Part shown: in pieces, positions 58,259 through 64,000 of the stretch
Position numbering within the stretch: the stretch's first letter is position 1
Layout of the letters: every line of letters begins with the position of its first letter
Assembly (NCBI RefSeq): GCF_029407905.1
Contig: NC_073646.1
Span: 11,798,001 to 11,862,000 of the forward strand
DNA from: Bubalus kerabau
Lineage: Eukaryota; Chordata; Mammalia; Artiodactyla; Bovidae
Direction of reading: 5' to 3'
DNA length: 64,000 nt
Program-made: the position numbers and the translations under genes
The notes under the pieces: model-generated
Databases searched by the model: none
What the model was told of the DNA's origin: nothing
The model's input: the letters and a program-made list of their open reading frames with translations, nothing else

Positions 58259-58974
58259 TAATACCAAGTTAATGTAACTGGGAGCCTCCAGGGGCTGGTG
58301 TGGGCTTCCGGTAGGTAGGTCTGGCTCCAGAGCAGTGCTCAAATCACTGGCCTCCGAGTCTCCACATCACCTCCACCCGACCCTGAGCTTGCTTTCTGGG
58401 TTGACGTCATGTTCAGGTGGGCTTTCTCCAGAGGTGGCACGCAGGGCTTCCTCAAAGCCAGGCTTCCATTCTCCTTGCAGGTCAGGGTCTCGGCGAAGCG
58501 AGCACCCTAGGCCCTTCTCCGGAAGGACCCCCGGCTAGCCCTCTGTGGGCCCTATGGCCTCCCGGCTCAATCTTCAGTTCTGGAGGGATGAGCCAGCTAG
58601 GGTCACGTGCCTACCCCTGGGAGGGAAGGCGGGGCTGTGTGATTGACACACCCACCAGCATCTCATGAAGGGCCGTTTCTGGAAGGAAGAGAAATGGGAT
58701 GGCCCCAAAGTAGAAGAATTTCCTCCACCTGAAACCTTGGCAAGTGCCAACGGCCCCGACATCCCAGATTGCAGGTTTTTGAAGCAGAATAGAGAAATTT
58801 CTGCTGGTCAGATGGGTAGGGAGCTTTGTTTTCAGGCGTAATACAGCATTTGGGTCAAATTCATGTTTCTCGTTATAGGTACACTTTTGAAATGGCCTCC
58901 AAGTCCTTCTGTGTCCACAGCTCAGTGCTTGGTGGGTGGCCCAACTGTTTAATTTGGTCAAGGACTTACTCTTA

Positions 58975-59150
58975 ATTCTCACCTGTGCTCCTTGCCGGCT
59001 GTGTACCTTCAGGCAAGTCTCTTGACCTCTCTGGGCCTTGCTGCCAGTGAACACCAAGCCTGCCAGCCTCTCGCAGTGCTTTTGTGAGGATCCCACGAGA
59101 GTCCTGACTTGGTCAACTGTGCAGTTCCTAGCAGACATCTGTGCTGCTAC
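58975..59150 (+). mobile_element. MIR SINE fossil
   Basis: gccggctgtgtaccttcagg, caagtctcttgacctctctg, ggccttgctgcc, then gcttttgtgaggatcccacg. Confidence 0.75.
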
Positions 59151-59424
59151 TTACCGGTGGTGTTGTGCTGGGACACGTCTTTTGTTGTTGTTGTTGAAAT
59201 TGCATCTGAAACTTTGAATCTTTATTCCAGAAGTGTTACTCGCTCTGATTAAGAAAAAAAGTTTTTTTAACCTGCTACACAATGTGAAGTGTTGTTTACA
59301 AATGGAATGCTCATCGAGACCCTGAGGCTTTGTTCACCAGCTGAGGAGAAGTAGTCTGTGTCCGTTGTTAAAATAAACACAGGATGGCAAATTTATTTTC
59401 TTCTTCTTTATTTATTCTCTTCTT

Positions 59425-59640
59425 GGCAATTTATTTATTTAAAAATATTTATTTGACTGCATGGGGTCTTAGTTGCGGCACCTGGGGTCTTTGTCCGCAA
59501 CATGGGGGCTTCTCTAGTTGCCATCCATGAGCTTATAGGCCCTCTGGCATGTGAGATCTTATTCTCCAACCAGGGATTGAACCTGCATCCCCTGCATTGC
59601 AAGGCAGATTTGTAATTGCTGGATCACCGGGGAATACCCT
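59425..59640 (-). mobile_element. CHR-type SINE with target-site duplication
   Basis: atatttatttgactgcatgg, ggcttctctagttgccatcc, B-box complement gggattgaacctg, end gctggatcaccgggg. Flanks cttcttggcaattta and cttcttgacaattta are a 15-bp target-site duplication with one mismatch. Confidence 0.93.
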
Positions 59641-59829
59641 TCTTGACAATTTAAATGGGGAGGGAGTAGAAAGGAGAAAGAGGGACAGGGCTGGAAGGAG
59701 AGTGTGGAGGTGGTCCAGAGGGTGCAAGGGTCTGAGATCTGTCATGTCACTGCTCAGGTGTCGACACCTCCGGCATCCTCGTCCTGGGTCTGAAAGAGCA
59801 GAGGGCAGTGGATGGGCTAGGTCATCACT

Positions 59830-60000
59830 GTTGGTCAACATCCTTCATTTCTCTGAGTCTTATTTCCTCATCTATAAAATTGTTACCTTTCTCATAGTGT
59901 TGTCAGGATTCAATAAAATAATCCAGGCAAAGTGCTCAGAATGCTGTCTGACGGATGTAGGGGCTCAAAGAATTGTCATCATCATTAGTATCCTGTTTTA
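59830..60000 (+). mobile_element. MIR SINE fossil
   Basis: ctctgagtcttatttcctca, tctataaaattgttaccttt, gttgtcaggattcaataaaa and ccaggcaaagtgctcagaat. Confidence 0.8.
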
Positions 60001-60134
60001 ATGAATGAATTTGATTTTTACAGCCCTTTGAGATATGAAAGATGGATGGTCATTCTGTTCTCGTTTTAGGGATAATAGACACAGATTCAAAAATGTAAAA
60101 TCACCTCTGTGAGGTGTCACATGGATTCACAGAC

Positions 60135-60345
60135 TTCGTCTGTGAAAGACCAGGTAGTAAATATCTTCAGGTTTGTGGGCCACCTGGCCTCTGCAGCAGC
60201 GACTCAGCACTGCCATTGTAGTGTGAAAGCAGCCACAGATGACGCGTCACCCAATGGTTGGGACTCTGTACCAATAAAACTTTATTTACAAGGCTGGATT
60301 TGCTCTATGGCTGCAGTTTCCAGACCCCTGATGGAGCTGGTGAAC
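60135..60345 (+). mobile_element. Nonautonomous hAT-type fossil
   Basis: gaccaggtagtaaatatctt, ttgtgggccacctggcctct, cattgtagtgtgaaagcagc, ccaataaaactttatttaca and ccagacccctgatgga. Better preserved than the copy at 47588. Confidence 0.82.
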
Positions 60346-60399
60346 GGCCAGGTGCTGAGTTAGGTCTCGAGTCTGGGTCATCTGGCTCAGAATTCTAAC

Positions 60400-61690
60400 C
60401 CTGTCCCCTGTGACACATGGCTTCCTCTACATGTGGCCCAGGAGAGGCTTATCCACCAACCAGGAACCAAGCACCTGTTTCTGGAGCTGCTTAGAGCCTT
60501 TGGGAGAAGGGAAGGCTGCGTTCCCAGCCTGTGAGATGCCTGCAGACACTTCCTCTCTTATGGCTTGATGTGTTGTGAATCCCCTGATGCTCAGGTGGGT
60601 GTTGCCGCCCCTCTGCTGCTGGGTGACAGTTCAGCAAAAGTGAACCCTGTGAGCTGGAAGTCGTGACCTGGACTGGCAGGCCCGTCTCAGTCTGCAGGGC
60701 AGGTCAGCTGCCTCCCTGGTGCCCTGCTGCTGTTGTGCATCTCTGGGGCGGTGGCTGGGCATCTCTGTGCTCCTGAGCTGCTGGGATAACCACGTGGGAG
60801 GCATGGAGGAGCGAAACCCACCAAGAGACCCAGCGGCCCTCGGTTATCCTGTGGCCACTCTGCTGAAAGTCAGGGCAAGGAGAAGTCCCATCTTGGCAAG
60901 AGGAGTCATTGGCACTTTCAGCCTTGACCTCTTCTCAAAGGGAAGGGTGGACACACCCGGTTATTGCTGCCAGTGTCAGCTCCGGGCACATGAGAGGCAG
61001 AGAGATTTATCATTGGATTTCAGCCAACCCTGCAGCAGCCTTAGTGCTGGGAGCTGGGCGGGGAGAGGGCTTAACAGTGACAGACAGACCAGCTCGTGTG
61101 TCAGTCACCAACTTTCAAGGTGGCATTTGAACCAGCACAAGAGAATTCTCAAAGCTCATTTAAAAACTGGAGGAATAGGTCTATTTTCCACACGGTGACT
61201 CTGTTGGTGCTTTATAAATAATGAATAATAAAAAGATTAGGAGGCGACAGAATAATATGAAAATGGACCCTGTGCTGGGTGGCTTGTTGGAAAGTTGCTG
61301 TGTTCTCCCCCACCTCTGAGTAATAAAGCACGTGTTTGAGGAGACTTTGTCTTTGGTGGTTTTGCTTTTTTGTATTTTTGGGGCAGGAAAATGATTCTGT
61401 AAATTGAAAGTGTTGTTAAGATTTCAAAATTCTCAATCCCTTTGTCCCTGAGGTAGGAGGGTTAGTACATGGCGTGGTGTTCTCTCCTGAGAAGCCTAAC
61501 AGAAAATGTTAATTATATTTCATTTACCGCTTAGGTAGTTTCTAAAGGGAGATTGGCTTGGGAGTAATTATTTGGGGATTATTCTATTTTTAGGATTGCT
61601 ATCGGAGGATTACCTAAATTGTTGCTAATCTATTTCTAGACTGCGTTTTACTCACTGCCTCTGTTATACGTTTGCAGCGGACTTTGGCCC
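60400..61690. other. Repeat-poor block, candidate regulatory region
   Basis: No transposon recognised over about 1.3 kb. The right half (61380-61690) contains gagtaattatttggggatta, ggaggattacc and gttaattat, i.e. TAATTA and GGATTA homeodomain-type cores. Plus-strand frames of 159 and 73 codons have no family resemblance. Confidence 0.35.
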
Positions 61691-62900
61691 CCGAGGTGGG
61701 TCACTGTTTGTTATGGACTGTGCTGTGTCCTCCCAGAATTCATGTGCTCAAAGCTCTGATGCCCAGTGTGACTGTATTTGGAGACAGGGTCTTTAAGAAG
61801 GTTGTTGCTGTTCAGTTGCTAAGTCATGTCTGTCTCTCTGCGACCCCATGGACTGCAGCACGGCAGGCTTTCCGGTCCTCCACTGTTTCCCAGAGTTTGC
61901 CCAGGTTCATGTCCATTGAGTCGGTGATGCTATCTCACTGTCTCATCCTCTGCCGCCCCCTTCTCCTTTTGCCTTCAATCTTTCCCAGCATCATGGTCTT
62001 TACCAGTGAGGTAGCTCTTTGCATCAACTGGCCAAAGTACTGGAGCTTCAGCATCAGTCCTTCCAATGAATATTCAGGGTTGATTTCCCTTAGGATTGAC
62101 CGGTTCGATCTCCTTGCTGTCCAAGGGGCTATCAAGAGTCTTCTCCAACACCACAGTTCAAAAGCATCAATTCTTCAGTGCTTAGCCTTCTTTGTGGTCC
62201 AACTGTCATGTCTGTACATGACTACTGGAGAAACCATAGCCTTGACTATTTGGACCTTTGTTGGCAAAATGATACCTTGATGTCTCTGCTTTTTAATATA
62301 CTGTCTAGCTTTATCATAGCTTTCCTTCCAAGGAGCAAGCATCTTTTAATTTTATGGCTGCAGATCACTGTCTGCAATGATTTTGGAACCCAAGAAATAA
62401 AAATCTGCCATTGCTTCCACTTTTCCCCTTCTATTTGCCATGAAATGATGGGATTGGATGCCATGATCTTAATTTTTTTAATGTTGAATTTTAAACCAGC
62501 TTTTTCACTCTCCTCTTTCACTCTCATTAAGAGGCTTGTTAGTTTCTCTTCACTTTCTGCCGCTAGAGTGGTATCATCTGCATATCTGAGGTTGTTGATA
62601 TTTCTCCCGGCAATAATTAAAGTTAAAATGAGGTCATGAGAGTGAGACTCAGCTCTAATATGGTGGATGTTCTTATTAGAGGAAGAGATGCCAAGAATGT
62701 GCACGCACAAGTTCGACCGTGTGAGGACAGGGAGAGAAGGCGGCCGTCTGCAAGCCTGGGGGACAGGTCTCAGGAGAAACCAGACCTCCTACACCTGGGT
62801 CTTGGGTTTTAGGTGCTCAGAACTCTGAGACATAAGTGCCTATTGTCAAGCCACCCGGTCTGTGGCATTTGATTATGACAGCCAACGTACTCTTAACTGC
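61690..62900 (+). mobile_element. Ancient LTR-like repeat split by BovB
   Basis: Left piece 61690-61800: tatggactgtgctgtgtcct, cccagtgtgactgtatttgg, agacagggtctttaa. Right piece about 62620-62900: aaagttaaaatgaggtcatg, gtgaggacagggagagaagg, caagccacccggtctgtggc. This is the order of a common ancient mammalian repeat that I can recognise but not name with certainty. Confidence 0.7.
61801..62620 (-). mobile_element. BovB LINE, longest fragment (about 820 bp)
   Basis: Antisense from gttgttgctgttcagttgct through ggaaaccatagc-type text to tctgcatatctgaggttgtt. The left end is the element's 3' end. On the minus strand, 62246-62710 still reads RT-like residues including YADDTTLAAES, the YADD catalytic box of the reverse transcriptase. 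Frames are broken, so it is inactive. Confidence 0.95.
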
Positions 62901-62924
62901 TGTCTCTTCTTCCAGCTTCTGATG

Positions 62925-63035
62925 GGTACAGGTTCATCCTGGGTCCACTGCTTACCTGCTGTGAGCACTTGGGACAAGCCGATTAATCTGAGTTTTGGTT
63001 TTCTTCTCTGTAAAATAAGGAGTGTGTCCTAGAAA
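62925..63035 (+). mobile_element. MIR SINE fossil
   Basis: gcttacctgctgtgagcact, tgggacaagccgattaatct and ttcttctctgtaaaataagg. Confidence 0.7.
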
Positions 63036-63611
63036 TTATGCATTATGTGTATATGTGCTGTTTGTGTGTGTGAACTGTGAAAGGGACTGACCCCAGTTTA
63101 GCCTTGCTGTCTCTGGATAAACGCACTTGCTGAGGTCCAGTGTCCCTTTGGGATCTTCTGTGTTTCCAGTGACTCACGTTCGTTGCTGCGGGAAGCAGGC
63201 ATCGAGCCAGGATTGATGACGAAGGCGGTGTGGTGTGTTCGGGGGAGTCCGTCTGCTCAGTGTCCATCTCAGCTGTGCTGCTCTGTTGGCTGTGGCCATT
63301 GGCTGGCTGTGCTCCTACTCACAGCCTCAGTTTACTCAGCCGAAAATGGGAGTGGGCGTGGAGTTGGGCTGGGTCACTAGTGTTCTTACACAAACCCTGA
63401 TTCTGCAACTCCCGTTTTAGGAACCCAAACGCGACTCGGCCTTGCATGGCTGTCCTTGTGGCTTCTCTTACCTTGAAAAGTGTTAGCCTGTTTAAGGTCT
63501 TAAATGAAAGCCGTGTTGATCTTGAGAGGCAGACCTTGCTGGATGTATTCTCTTACATTCCTGTGATTGTCTGAGTGCCTGGTATATAGCAGATGCTGAG
63601 TTATTTTTATT

Positions 63612-63712
63612 TTTTAACAGCTTTATTGAGATACAGTTCATAGTAATACATACAGTTCATACTAATTCATACAAGTCACTTGTCTAAAGAATGCAGTTCA
63701 GTGATTTTTTTT
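63612..63712 (-). mobile_element. Old L1 3' fragment
   Basis: ttttaacagctttattgaga and tacagttcatagtaatacat, then gaatgcagttcagtgatttt. Confidence 0.7.
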
Positions 63713-63816
63713 TTTTTTTAGTGTATATAGAGTGCTCACTTATTTATTTATCTATCTTTGGGGGGGCTCTGCTGGGTTTTTGTTTAGTTGCCCCTTGGCA
63801 TGTGGAATCTTAGTTC
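63705..63816 (-). mobile_element. CHR-type SINE, interrupted by BovA2
   Basis: T run, then ctctgctgggtttttgttta, gttgccccttggcatgtgga and atcttagttct. The tRNA-derived half is expected beyond the right-hand BovA2, outside the window. Confidence 0.7.
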
Positions 63817-64000
63817 TCTGCTGCTGCTGCTGCTAAGTCGCTTCAGTCCTGCCCGACTCTGTGTGACCCCATAGACCGCAGCCCACCAGGCTCCTCCGTC
63901 CCTGGGATTCTCAAGGCAAGAACACTGGAGTGGATTGCCATTTCCTTCTCCAGTGCATCGAAGTGAAGAGTGAAAGTGAAGTCGCTCAGTTGTGTCTGAC
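63817..64000 (-). mobile_element. BovA2 SINE, runs off the right edge
   Basis: Antisense: ctgctgctgctgctaagtcg, cttcagtcctgcccgactct, ccagtgcatcgaagtgaaga and gtgaagtcgctcagttgtgt. The first monomer continues past 64000. Confidence 0.95.

Larger units (their letters stand above)
23006..64000 (+). other. SNX29: SNX29 downstream intron (5' part)
   Basis: Starts with the GTAGGG donor and runs past the right edge. The expected next coding segment of SNX29 (beginning ENEVLKVQL in my memory of the human protein) was not found in any frame. The stretch is dominated by ruminant repeats, listed separately, with repeat-poor blocks near 26.6, 36.0-37.2, 41.4, 50.7-52.3 and 60.4-61.7 kb. The intervals 29400-30890, 31100-32040, 37770-39140, 42000-43780, 45270-45900, 54500-55860 and 56400-57750 are otherwise unique, with no gene that I can support. 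Confidence 0.8.

Noticed and set aside
23006..64000. The next SNX29 exon
   Set aside because: I looked for the expected ENEVLKVQL-type coding segment after a good acceptor and did not find it, so it probably lies beyond the window.

Overview
This is vertebrate, specifically ruminant (Bovidae), nuclear DNA. The window is full of Bov-tA and BovA2 SINEs and antisense BovB (RTE-type) LINE fragments, with tRNA-derived CHR-type SINEs and older mammalian MIR, L2, L1 and DNA-transposon fossils. The sequence alone does not let me separate cattle, bison, buffalo, sheep or goat. There are no bacterial-style genes, operons, CRISPR arrays or rRNA, and nearly all long open reading frames are chance frames or transposon remnants.

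The only protein-coding sequence I can support is two consecutive internal exons of one gene on the + strand, at 20482-20545 (64 nt) and 22877-23005 (129 nt). Both have AG/GT borders, and they join in one frame to give a charged coiled-coil segment that I recognise as the part of SNX29 (sorting nexin 29, a RUN-coiled coil-PX protein) between its RUN and PX domains. The window is therefore almost entirely intron: about 20.5 kb of the upstream intron, a complete 2,331-bp intron, and about 41 kb of the downstream intron. I could not find the preceding or following SNX29 exon.

Layout: 1-20.5 kb is intron with scattered MIR/L2, a few Bov-tA copies and a tandemly duplicated palindrome near the left end. 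20.5-23 kb is the exon pair. 23-36 kb is dense in BovB, CHR and L1 3' fragments. 36-37.2 kb is a repeat-free block with a perfect CRE-centred palindrome and a GC-rich stretch. 37-44 kb is mixed. 44.3-45.3 kb is a diverged 32-bp minisatellite split by a BovA2. 46-60 kb holds most of the BovB copies, a Tigger-like MITE, a mariner MITE with a SINE inside it, and a strong 91-nt hairpin at 53.6 kb. 60.4-61.7 kb is another repeat-poor block rich in homeodomain-type sites. The right edge is a stack of nested SINEs.

The most notable observations are (i) the 53621-53711 hairpin, (ii) the strand bias of BovB (all 11 recognised copies antisense to SNX29) and CHR SINEs (10 of 11 antisense), against mixed orientation for Bov-tA, (iii) the interrupted minisatellite, (iv) several repeat-free blocks that may be intronic enhancers, and (v) a weak 5' splice site on an exon whose skipping would shift the frame. 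I see no convincing new protein system. The coordinates of interspersed repeats were read by eye and may be off by ten or more bases.
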